Assembly (NCBI GenBank): GCA_027068245.1
Contig: JAMOUF010000175.1
Span: 1-8,597 of the forward strand
Reading direction: 5' to 3'
Origin: Campylobacterales bacterium
GTDB taxonomy: Bacteria; Campylobacterota; Campylobacteria; Campylobacterales; Nitratiruptoraceae
Length of the DNA stretch: 8,597 bases
Shown here: in pieces, positions 1 through 6,203 of the stretch
Layout: each line of letters opens with the position of its first letter
Numbering within the stretch: the stretch's first letter is position 1
Notes under the pieces: model-generated
What the model saw: the letters and a program-made list of their open reading frames with translations, nothing else
Databases searched by the model: none
Told to the model about the DNA's origin: nothing
Translations under genes and position numbers: made by a program

Positions 1-43
1 CCAAAATCATTGCGACGATGTTGAGTATATGTATGGTATCCAC
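1..43 (-). CDS. N-terminal fragment of an unidentified, probably membrane, protein (runs off window)
   Basis: Reading leftward, a GTG codon shares its first base with the lepB TAG stop (TAGTG) and opens a frame that stays open to the window edge: M-D-T-I-H-I-L-N-I-V-A-M-I-L, 14 codons. The hydrophobic run looks like the start of a first membrane helix. Stop-start overlap with lepB implies translational coupling in a folD-lepB-X operon. The upstream bases (AAGAAGAAG) give only a weak ribosome site. From memory of Campylobacterota genomes, a site-2 (M50) protease-like membrane gene with a similar N terminus would fit, but no catalytic motif lies inside the window, so this is only a suggestion. 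Confidence 0.4.
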   Translation of the reverse strand, partial: MDTIHILNIVAMIL

Positions 44-831
44 TACTTCTTCTTTTGGCTTTTTTTCATCTCTTCTTCTATCATCTTAACCGTTTTTCCG
101 ACCCTGTCCCATCTTGGAACGTAGTTTTCATCCCAGCTCCAGTAGATGAACCAGGGTTTTCCCACTACAAGTTTATATGGCACGAAACCCCAGAACCTGC
201 TGTCGTTGCTGTGGTCTCTGTTGTCACCCATCATAAAGAAGCTGTCCTTTGGCACCTGGACGGGCCCGAAGTTGAATATGGCCTGAGGGTAGCGGCCGTT
301 GTTTACAACCTCTGGGTCGTGATGGATACCCGGATGGTCCACCATATATGGGTTTTTGACCCAAAGGTATCCTTCTATATTTACGATAGTATATTTATCT
401 TTTGGGTAGTGTTTCAGCACATACTCGTTTCCCTCGTGTGGGTGCAGGTAGAGGTCCTTGTTGTGGACAAAGAGCAGATCTCCACCCACGGCCACGTTTC
501 TTTTGACATAGTGGATTTTTGGGTTTACCGGATATCTGAAAATCACTATGTCACCCCTTTTTGGACGCTCCCCCTCAATCAGGTGCCCATCCCCGTCCAT
601 ATCCGGAAAAATTGGAATCTCAAGCCAGGGGATATGGGGTATGGGAACCCCGTAGGCGAACTTTTTTACAAAGAGGTGGTCTCCTATAAGCAGCGTGTTT
701 TTCATACTGCCGCTTGGAATCACGAAGGCCTGGGCCACGAAAAATATAACCAGCAGCACTATCACAACGGTGCCGGTCCAGGTGTTGGACCAGTGATAGA
801 ACTTAACTATTCTCTCTTTCAATCTTTTCAA
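43..831 (-). CDS. lepB: Signal peptidase I
   Basis: Membrane-bound serine protease that removes signal peptides from exported preproteins on the periplasmic face of the inner membrane. 262 residues. One N-terminal membrane helix spans about residues 20-37, followed directly by the catalytic box PSGSM with nucleophile Ser42. The general-base lysine is Lys110 in YVKR, inside the family box beginning RGDIVIF (92-98). The conserved GDNRDHSNDSRFWG box lies at 202-215. The Ser/Lys dyad and all expected boxes are intact. The 119-198 region is a family-typical variable insert. The start is TTG at 831-829, overlapping the folD TGA stop (TTGA), with AAAGG 8 bases upstream. No ATG lies near, so expression is probably coupled to folD. 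The lysine-rich tail ends at a TAG that overlaps the next gene. The exported proteins encoded on the other strand (cytochrome, receptor, YfiR-like) would be its substrates. Confidence 0.96.
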   Translation of the reverse strand: MKRLKERIVKFYHWSNTWTGTVVIVLLVIFFVAQAFVIPSGSMKNTLLIGDHLFVKKFAYGVPIPHIPWLEIPIFPDMDGDGHLIEGERPKRGDIVIFRYPVNPKIHYVKRNVAVGGDLLFVHNKDLYLHPHEGNEYVLKHYPKDKYTIVNIEGYLWVKNPYMVDHPGIHHDPEVVNNGRYPQAIFNFGPVQVPKDSFFMMGDNRDHSNDSRFWGFVPYKLVVGKPWFIYWSWDENYVPRWDRVGKTVKMIEEEMKKSQKKK

Positions 832-1679
832 CTATCTATCCTTTTATAAGCGGCTTTGAGGGTGTTTTTTAGAAGCATGGCTATCGTCATAGGTCCCACG
901 CCGCCGGGAACAGGCGTGATGTAGGAGGCTTTTTTGCTTACATTTTCAAAATCCACGTCACCCACCAGTTTGCCGTTTTCGAGCCTGTTTATGCCGATAT
1001 CGACCACTATGGCCCCATCTTTTACCATATCTTCCGTAATAAGGCCCGGTTTTCCAACCCCCACTACCAAAAGGTCCGCTTTTTTTGTATGTGATTTTAA
1101 ATCTTTAGTGTAAATATGGCAAATATCAACGGTGGCGAAGGAGTTTAGAAGAAGAGCGGCCATCGGTTTGCCGACGATGTTGCTGGCACCCACCACACAG
1201 GCGTCAAGCCCTTTTACATCTATCTCATACTCTTTTAAAAGCTCCATAACGCCCAGGGGGGTGCAGGGAGCGAAGGTCTCAAGTCCCTGGAGCAGGCGGC
1301 CGAAGTTGTAGGGGTGAAACCCGTCCACATCTTTTGATGGGGCTATAAGCTCCAGAATTTTTGTGGTGTCTATATGTTTTGGAAGGGGAAGCTGGACCAA
1401 AATCCCGTCGATGTTTGGGTTTTTGTTCATCATCAAAATGGTCTCCTCTATCTCCTTTTGGCTGATGGAGGAGGGCATTTGATGGACTATGGAGTAGATG
1501 CCTACCTCTTTGCAGGCTCTCTCTTTCATCTTCACATATGTATGGCTGGCCGGGTCGTCTCCTACCAGCACAACCGCCAGGCCCGGTGTGATGCCGTGCT
1601 CTTTTTGAAGTTTTTCTATATCTTTTTTAACCTCTTCTTTTATTTTTTCCGATAGTTTCTTACCGTCTAACAGTTTCAT
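828..1679 (-). CDS. folD: Bifunctional methylenetetrahydrofolate dehydrogenase / methenyltetrahydrofolate cyclohydrolase
   Basis: Cytoplasmic enzyme interconverting 5,10-methylene-, 5,10-methenyl- and 10-formyl-tetrahydrofolate with NADP, which feeds purine and formyl-Met synthesis. 283 residues, the usual family length. Visible signatures: the catalytic Tyr48/Lys52 motif in TYVKMK; GILVQLPLP at 92-100; the PSKDVDGF folate-site motif at 114-121; the Rossmann nucleotide-binding stretch VVGASNIVGKP at 162-172; and the C-terminal PVPGGVGPMT signature near 257-266. Nothing essential is missing. The ATG start at 1679 has AAGAGG 4 bases upstream. It is the first gene of the minus-strand operon; its TGA overlaps the lepB TTG start. 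It is divergent from the cytochrome-led operon across 78 bases. Confidence 0.97.
   Translation of the reverse strand: MKLLDGKKLSEKIKEEVKKDIEKLQKEHGITPGLAVVLVGDDPASHTYVKMKERACKEVGIYSIVHQMPSSISQKEIEETILMMNKNPNIDGILVQLPLPKHIDTTKILELIAPSKDVDGFHPYNFGRLLQGLETFAPCTPLGVMELLKEYEIDVKGLDACVVGASNIVGKPMAALLLNSFATVDICHIYTKDLKSHTKKADLLVVGVGKPGLITEDMVKDGAIVVDIGINRLENGKLVGDVDFENVSKKASYITPVPGGVGPMTIAMLLKNTLKAAYKRIDS
840..844 (-). promoter_or_regulatory. Ribosome binding site for lepB (supports TTG start)
   Basis: AAAGG lies within the last codons of folD, 8 bases before the TTG at 831. It supports the non-ATG start that overlaps the folD stop codon. Confidence 0.6.
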
Positions 1680-1683
1680 ATCG

Positions 1684-1689
1684 CCTCTT
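1684..1689 (-). promoter_or_regulatory. Ribosome binding site for folD
   Basis: AAGAGG on the minus strand lies 4 bases before the folD ATG. Spacing is short but acceptable. Confidence 0.5.
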
Positions 1690-1710
1690 TAGTGGGTTTT
1701 AAAATAGTTT

Positions 1711-1719
1711 TGATATGAT
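1711..1719 (+). promoter_or_regulatory. Candidate extended -10 promoter for the cytochrome-to-GGDEF/EAL operon
   Basis: TGATATGAT is an extended -10 (TG, one base, then TATGAT) in the AT-rich divergent intergenic region, about 39 bases before the chosen GTG start at 1758. No good -35 hexamer lies 17 bases upstream (AGTGGG there), which is tolerable for an extended -10 and common in Campylobacterota promoters. No convincing folD promoter could be singled out on the opposite strand in the same 78 bases; it must share or abut this site. No other promoter-like gap exists within the operon. Confidence 0.45.
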
Positions 1720-1745
1720 AACAAAACTTCATTTTGATTTGGTTT

Positions 1746-1750
1746 AAGGG
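1746..1750 (+). promoter_or_regulatory. Ribosome binding site deciding the GTG start of the cytochrome gene
   Basis: AAGGG lies 7 bases before GTG at 1758. The alternative upstream TTG at 1734 has no such site and would add eight residues before the signal peptide, so the GTG is preferred. Confidence 0.6.
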
Positions 1751-1757
1751 TGTTTGC

Positions 1758-2090
1758 GTGTTTAAAATTTTATTTTCCATATTTTTGGCTTATCCTCTTT
1801 TGTGTGGCGACTCTTTCATAACGAAAGAGGAGTATGCGAAGATGCTCTATAAAAACCCCAGGGGTATCGGATGCCACAGATGCCACGGAGAGAGCGGAAG
1901 GGGTTTGGTTCTGGGCCGTTACAAAGAGGGGAACGAGACCGTCGTTATCAAGGGTCCGGACATAACGGCTCTTTCATACAAAAAGTTCTACCAGGCCCTC
2001 ACCTCCACCAACCACAAACTTATGCCCTACTACTTTTTAACCAACAAAGAGATAAAGACCCTATATTTTTACCTGAAGGCTAAAAGATGA
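1758..2090 (+). CDS. Small mono-heme c-type cytochrome, exported
   Basis: 110-residue protein (from the GTG) with an N-terminal hydrophobic signal peptide, residues 1-17, probably cut near G17-D18. One heme-attachment motif CHRCH lies at 39-43 (Cys39, Cys42, axial His43), followed by GESGRG, a class I cytochrome c feature. Met89 in LMPYYF, just before the C-terminal helix (TNKEIKTLYFYL), is the likely sixth heme ligand. It would carry electrons in the periplasm; the partner is not evident. It is the first gene of the operon; its TGA overlaps the next ATG by 4 bases (ATGA). Cys16 near the end of the signal does not sit in a proper lipobox (P-L-L-C), so I do not call it a lipoprotein. Whether it works with the downstream genes or merely heads the transcript is unknown. 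Confidence 0.85.
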   Translation: MFKILFSIFLAYPLLCGDSFITKEEYAKMLYKNPRGIGCHRCHGESGRGLVLGRYKEGNETVVIKGPDITALSYKKFYQALTSTNHKLMPYYFLTNKEIKTLYFYLKAKR

Positions 2091-3022
2091 TTTTTGACGA
2101 GGATTTTGTTAAGCGGATTCAACAGGCTATTGATAGCCGTGATATAGAGTTTTTGAAGTCATTTGTAAAACCCGTGAGCCAAAGAGAGAAGAAGAAGCCC
2201 TTTTTCGTCTCTGCCCTTATGGTTCCTGCGAACAGGGCGAAATTTCTGAATAAAATCGACGAGCTCGAGGTGGATGCGGTGATTGTTAATCTCGAAGACG
2301 GGGTGGCGAAAGAGGAGAAGGAGGCCGCTTTGTATGCGGCTATGCTCTTTTTGTCCCATATCGGCCAAAAGAGGCCCTATATTGTCGTCAGGGTAAATCC
2401 CATATTTGAAGGGGGGCTTAGGGAGATAGAGCTTTTAAACAGCGTCTATCCGGATGGTATAAGAGTTGCCAAAGTAAAAGGGGTGGAGGATATAGAAGAT
2501 GTCAAGACCGTTTTGGATCCCGATATAGACCTGCATATCTCCGTTGAGACGAAAGAGGCCTTTTTGGAGCTGCCTTCTTTCAAGGATATGGGTATTGCGG
2601 CCTGTTATCTGGGGATTTTGGACCTGCTGGCCGATTTGGGTATAAGCCAGGGGGTGGTAAAGATATCCAATCCTACCGTTGACTACATATTGGCGAAATT
2701 TTTGACGGAGGCCAAAGCCATCGGTGCTTTGGCCGTATCTTTCGTCTATCAGGATTTCAGGAGGCTGGACGAGTTCGAGGAGTGGTGTAGATATGAAAAG
2801 GAGATGGGTTTTACATCTAAAGTAGCCATCTCTCCCGACCAGGCCCGGATTATAAACAGGATATTCTCTATAGACAAAAATTTACTTCAAAGAGCTTTGT
2901 ATATAAAAAAACGGTTCGAGGAGATGCAAAAAAGGGGCGTCACAGGATTTAGCGACGAAAAATATGGATTTATTGACGAGCCGGTTTACAAAGACGCACT
3001 CAATATTTTGAATCAAAGGTAG
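2087..3022 (+). CDS. HpcH/HpaI aldolase / citrate lyase beta-subunit-like (CitE-like, CoA ester lyase) protein
   Basis: 311-residue cytoplasmic TIM-barrel protein. After an N-terminal extension of about 38 residues come family motifs in order: SALMVPANR (42-50), VNLEDGVA (67-74, acidic Glu70/Asp71), VVRVNP (100-105, substrate-binding Arg102), VET (153-155, usual metal-ligand Glu154), GILDLLADLG (176-185, Asp179), and GFTSKVAISPDQARIIN (241-257), matching the family's GF-x-GK-x-x-IHP-x-Q-x-x-x-IN. Relatives cleave or form C-C bonds in acyl-CoA compounds (citryl-CoA, malyl-CoA, citramalyl-CoA) with a divalent metal. No CitD or CitF partner is present, so it is not a standard citrate lyase subunit. 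The IHP histidine is Ser249 here. The ATG has AAGG 7 bases upstream. It is coupled to the cytochrome upstream and followed after 3 bases by the acyltransferase; substrate unknown. Confidence 0.85.
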   Translation: MIFDEDFVKRIQQAIDSRDIEFLKSFVKPVSQREKKKPFFVSALMVPANRAKFLNKIDELEVDAVIVNLEDGVAKEEKEAALYAAMLFLSHIGQKRPYIVVRVNPIFEGGLREIELLNSVYPDGIRVAKVKGVEDIEDVKTVLDPDIDLHISVETKEAFLELPSFKDMGIAACYLGILDLLADLGISQGVVKISNPTVDYILAKFLTEAKAIGALAVSFVYQDFRRLDEFEEWCRYEKEMGFTSKVAISPDQARIINRIFSIDKNLLQRALYIKKRFEEMQKRGVTGFSDEKYGFIDEPVYKDALNILNQR

Positions 3023-3025
3023 TGG

Positions 3026-3640
3026 ATGCTCTATTTTTTCGAGGTGGACGATGAAGAGATGCTTAAAAGGATGTATAGGTTCAGATACGATATAGTATGT
3101 GAAGAGCTGGGTTTTTTTGACAAGGAGCGTTATCCCGACAAGATGGAGAGCGACGAGTATGACGAATTTGCGGACCACTTCGTGGCCGTAGACAAGGATT
3201 TCAACATAGCCGCCACCATACGCTATATCCACCACTCCCCCATAGGCTATCCCACCCCAAAACACCTGAAAATCTATCCGGATATAAAGGAGCTTATAGA
3301 AGTTTTGAAACAGGATAAAATCGCAGAGATTTCCAGGGTCTTTATCGATAAAAAATATAGAAACATGTCCGATACTAAATATATCATGGAGAATTTCGTC
3401 AAACGAAGAATCTATTTCAAGATGCGCGATTATGGAGTAGATTTGAGTTACGCGGCGATAGAGAAACGGTTCAGGCGGCTTTTGAAGATGTATAGGATAC
3501 ATTTCGAGCCGATAGGGGATTTGCAGGAGGGCTACGGCTCTGCCAGGTATCCCACCATTCTTCATACCAAGATTGTGGAAAAATACAATCCACACTTAAA
3601 AGAGCTTTACGAAAGGCGCAGATGGTATTTAAAAAACTGA
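3026..3640 (+). CDS. N-acyl amino acid synthase-like acyltransferase (LuxI/FeeM fold; PEP-CTERM/exosortase-associated type)
   Basis: 204-residue soluble GNAT-like protein. It matches, in order, the pattern I know for the PEP-CTERM/exosortase-associated N-acyl amino acid synthase family and the related FeeM and LuxI enzymes: RFRYDIVCEELGF (18-30), the acidic stretch ESDEYDEFADHF (41-52; Asp43 and Asp46 correspond to the LuxI acidic pair), ATIRY with Arg66, AEISRVFI (100-107; Glu101 and Arg104 correspond to LuxI Glu/Arg), and a C-terminal block RRLLKMYRIHFEPIGDLQEG at about 150-169. Family members transfer a fatty acyl chain, typically from acyl-ACP, to an amino acid or similar amine. Acceptor and chain length cannot be read here. 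The ATG has AAAGG 6 bases upstream; the 3' end overlaps the receptor gene by 19 bases. No exosortase or LuxR-type gene is in the window. Not called an AHL synthase because the C-terminal block is of the FeeM type and the LuxI Trp is absent. Confidence 0.8.
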   Translation: MLYFFEVDDEEMLKRMYRFRYDIVCEELGFFDKERYPDKMESDEYDEFADHFVAVDKDFNIAATIRYIHHSPIGYPTPKHLKIYPDIKELIEVLKQDKIAEISRVFIDKKYRNMSDTKYIMENFVKRRIYFKMRDYGVDLSYAAIEKRFRRLLKMYRIHFEPIGDLQEGYGSARYPTILHTKIVEKYNPHLKELYERRRWYLKN

Positions 3641-5667
3641 TTCTGTCATTGGCGGCGTTAACCGTGCTAAACGCTCAAAACAGCGATCTGGCCGATTTTA
3701 GAACGCTTATAAAAGATATCTCCTCCCAGGCGGACGCCTCTCACGAAAATATTTTTTATAAACCTTATATCATGTCCGTCTATAAGGGTGAGGATCTGGA
3801 GAAGCTTGGAATATCGAGGCTTTATGAGGCGTTGGAGCTGATACCGGGGCTTGATGTATACAGCGACAACCTGGATATGAAGACGGCGATTTTCAGAGGC
3901 TCCAACCCTTTGGCCTACGGCCAGACGAAACTCTTTATAGACGGTGTTTTGGTAAACGATGTCTTTGTGGATCAATATTCCAACTATCTGTATATGCCAA
4001 TCGAACTTATAAAACGCATAGAGATCATAAGAGGCCCCGGTGGCAAGAGCGACAAATATGCCATCTATGCCGGAGCGATATATGTCTACACCAACTTCGA
4101 GAACAGAAAAAAGTGCGACTGTTTCAAAGCGTTTGCCAAAAAGGGAAGCAATTCGCTGCTATCTGCGGGGTTTTACAAAAATTTCTTTTTCCAAAACGGG
4201 CTTAAACTCTACTTGGACGCCTATTTCCAACGGGATGAGAGATATGAAAAGAGCGGTTACGACGCTTTGGCCTCCGGTATGTATGGAGAGGCAAACAAAA
4301 AACTCTCGTCAAAAGGGGAAGCGCCTTTGTGGATCAGGGATTACTCCATCTCGCTTAACGCAAAATACAAAGGCTTTACGCTAAAATCGAGACTCCTTTA
4401 TTTCAAGCATGGCGCCGCCTTTGGCTTAAGCTATATTTTGCCTAAAAAGGATGATTACTATACCCAGCCCTCAAAGTATCTGCAGTTAAGCAAAGAGTTT
4501 GGCGTAGGCGGGGGCAGCCTTCAGCTTAGTGCCGGTTTGAAATATGACTCATTTAAATATGAAGGGCAGATAGCTCCCAAAGGGCTTGTCTATCCGGATA
4601 TAGAAAATCCCGGAAATTATGTGGTATACAAGTATGGATTTTATGGGATATACGAATCAAGACAAAGAAGCAGATACGCCTCTTTGGACTATAACAGAAG
4701 GTTTGGCAGGAATTGTATAAGGTTTGGATATATATATACAAAAGACGAGACATACGATGTTAAAACCTATACCACCGACAGGAGTGGGAACTCTGCTGAT
4801 TTGGTGGACTATAGCGATGCACTTCCGTTTTTTAAAAACGGTGTCAGCAGGGAGGTAAACAGGTTTTATATTTCCGACGAATATCCCATAAATGACAGAT
4901 TTACGCTCTATATTGGAGCCGGAGTCGAGAACAACTCACATGAGGATCTGATCTTTGATCCCAAGATCTCGGTTGTATATGAGTATGATTCGGGAAATAT
5001 TTTCAAATTTTTAATCAGCAGATCCCACAGAAATCCCTCCTGGCAGGAGCTATTTACCATCAACAACACCACAAGGGTGGGAAATGAGGATCTGGAGCCG
5101 GAGAAAGTTACGGCGTATGAGGCAAACTATATCAAAAAGTTCAGCGTGGACGACTATCTACAGTTTACTCTTTTTTATCTAAAAAACCAGAATGTGATTA
5201 CTAACATCAACCCTGAGCGAAAATTCTACAACTCCACCTCTCAAAAAAATTACGGGTTCGAGGTGGAGTTGAAAAGAAGTATATCAAGCTCTTTGCAGTT
5301 TTATGGCAACTACTCATACATATCCGGAGAGTGTGGATGCGATAAAAAGATCGCCAATATCTCCAACCACCTTGTAAAAGCATATCTGCTGCATCAAATC
5401 ACGCCAAATCTTGACGGTAGCGTGATATACTATCACATAGGCAAGAAAAACAGGTTCTATTTTGATCCCAGAAAGCCTCTATCCGGATATGACAGGGTGG
5501 ATCTGGCCCTAAACTACTCTTTTAATCCGGAGTTTGAGGCACAGCTGGCTGTAAAAAATCTATTTGAGAGCAAGATCAAACAGCCCTCTATCCCAAACAG
5601 CTATCTTGAGGACTATCCTCAGATGAGCGAGAGGGAGTTTGTGTTCTCTTTGAGATGGAGATTTTGA
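3622..5667 (+). CDS. TonB-dependent outer-membrane receptor
   Basis: 681 residues. Signal peptide 1-18 with a clean A18-Q19 cleavage site (LNA-QNSD). The plug domain spans about 45-160: IMSVYKGEDLEKLG, then LYEALELIPGLDVYSD, FRGSN, LFIDGVLVND, and IEIIRGPG near 134-141. A 22-strand-type barrel fills the rest, with repeated aromatic strands and the LEPEKVTAYEANY element typical of the family, ending in FVFSLRWRF with the terminal Phe used for outer-membrane assembly. It would take up or sense a ligand using TonB/proton-motive energy; the ligand is not readable. No standard TonB box is seen at the mature N terminus, and the usual ALYG-type plug motif after RGPG is replaced by a divergent stretch. 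Two CxC pairs occur (Cys165/167, Cys571/573). The start has AAAGG 6 bases upstream, overlapping the acyltransferase. A YfiR-like gene follows with a 1-base overlap, suggesting signalling rather than pure transport. Confidence 0.92.
   Translation: MVFKKLILSLAALTVLNAQNSDLADFRTLIKDISSQADASHENIFYKPYIMSVYKGEDLEKLGISRLYEALELIPGLDVYSDNLDMKTAIFRGSNPLAYGQTKLFIDGVLVNDVFVDQYSNYLYMPIELIKRIEIIRGPGGKSDKYAIYAGAIYVYTNFENRKKCDCFKAFAKKGSNSLLSAGFYKNFFFQNGLKLYLDAYFQRDERYEKSGYDALASGMYGEANKKLSSKGEAPLWIRDYSISLNAKYKGFTLKSRLLYFKHGAAFGLSYILPKKDDYYTQPSKYLQLSKEFGVGGGSLQLSAGLKYDSFKYEGQIAPKGLVYPDIENPGNYVVYKYGFYGIYESRQRSRYASLDYNRRFGRNCIRFGYIYTKDETYDVKTYTTDRSGNSADLVDYSDALPFFKNGVSREVNRFYISDEYPINDRFTLYIGAGVENNSHEDLIFDPKISVVYEYDSGNIFKFLISRSHRNPSWQELFTINNTTRVGNEDLEPEKVTAYEANYIKKFSVDDYLQFTLFYLKNQNVITNINPERKFYNSTSQKNYGFEVELKRSISSSLQFYGNYSYISGECGCDKKIANISNHLVKAYLLHQITPNLDGSVIYYHIGKKNRFYFDPRKPLSGYDRVDLALNYSFNPEFEAQLAVKNLFESKIKQPSIPNSYLEDYPQMSEREFVFSLRWRF
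5657..5660 (+). promoter_or_regulatory. Ribosome binding site deciding the start of the YfiR-like gene
   Basis: GGAG lies 6 bases before the ATG at 5667. The earlier in-frame ATG at 5655 lacks an equally placed site and puts MEIL ahead of the signal peptide. The 5667 ATG overlaps the receptor TGA by one base (TGATG). Confidence 0.6.
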
Positions 5668-6203
5668 TGAGACTGGTTTTTGTGGTTTTAACAATATGTT
5701 TGAATGTTTTTGGATATGAGTATAACCAGTTTTTGATAAATACCCAGATCGACATTTATCCCAAAATTTTGCTCTTTGACCTGAACCTGCCTAAAAAAGT
5801 GACAGACAGAAAAATAGATTTTTATATAATATACGATGAGCTTGATAAACTCGTGGCACAAGAGATTGGAAAAAAGATCAAACAAAAGCATAAAAAGATC
5901 GGCGGCTTTGCCGTCGATGTTAAGATGTTAAATTATTCAAAGGCTCTGACCGATAAAAATATAGAGGCTGACGCCGTATATGTGCTTAAATCCGAAAAGG
6001 AGACTATGAAAGCTTTTGCCAAAAAAATAAAAGGAAAATATATATACTCCTTTGTTTACGATGTCACAGATTTGCCACTTGGGTATCTTATCGGGCTCGA
6101 TATAGAAAAAGAGGTGACAATATATATCAATAAAAGGGTTTTGCTTGAGGAAAATTTCAAATTTGTCGATGAGTTCTTTTTGATGGCGAGGTTTATTGAG
6201 TAA
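5667..6203 (+). CDS. YfiR/HmsC-like (DUF4154-type) periplasmic protein
   Basis: 178 residues from the preferred start. Signal peptide is about residues 1-16 (hydrophobic, ending NVFG before YEYNQF). The mature part follows the YfiR/HmsC pattern: a short helical N terminus, a strand FYIIYD, a variable helix-strand middle, ADAVYVLKSEK (the position of the family's CHVLFI strand), and a C-terminal EVTIYINKRVLLEENFKF followed by a helix FFLMARFIE, matching the family's FEIN...LL.LA ending. In Pseudomonas, YfiR binds the periplasmic domain of the diguanylate cyclase YfiN and represses it. Here the next gene is a membrane GGDEF-EAL protein overlapping by one base (TAATG), which strongly supports the same role. 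The mature chain has no cysteine, unlike Pseudomonas YfiR. The family call rests on pattern and context; similarity is remote. Confidence 0.65.
   Translation: MRLVFVVLTICLNVFGYEYNQFLINTQIDIYPKILLFDLNLPKKVTDRKIDFYIIYDELDKLVAQEIGKKIKQKHKKIGGFAVDVKMLNYSKALTDKNIEADAVYVLKSEKETMKAFAKKIKGKYIYSFVYDVTDLPLGYLIGLDIEKEVTIYINKRVLLEENFKFVDEFFLMARFIE

Noticed and set aside
55..849. Long plus-strand open frame of 264 codons opposite lepB
   Set aside because: It is antisense to an intact signal peptidase I with all catalytic motifs; its translation shows no domain pattern and it has no suitable ribosome site. A shadow frame.
1758..1815. Lipoprotein signal on the cytochrome (Cys16)
   Set aside because: Preceding residues P-L-L do not fit a lipobox; an ordinary signal peptidase I site near Gly17 fits better.
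2087..3022. Annotation as citrate lyase beta subunit (citE) of a reductive TCA cycle
   Set aside because: No CitD/CitF or ATP-citrate lyase genes nearby, and the protein has a Ser in the IHP motif and an N-terminal extension; only the superfamily call is safe.
2882..3595. Minus-strand open frame of 237 codons opposite the acyltransferase
   Set aside because: It covers a well-supported gene on the other strand; its translation has no recognisable family features.
3026..3640. Calling the acyltransferase an AHL (LuxI) synthase
   Set aside because: LuxI-type positions are present, but the LuxI Trp is absent, the C-terminal block matches the FeeM/PEP-CTERM-associated family, and no LuxR gene is nearby.
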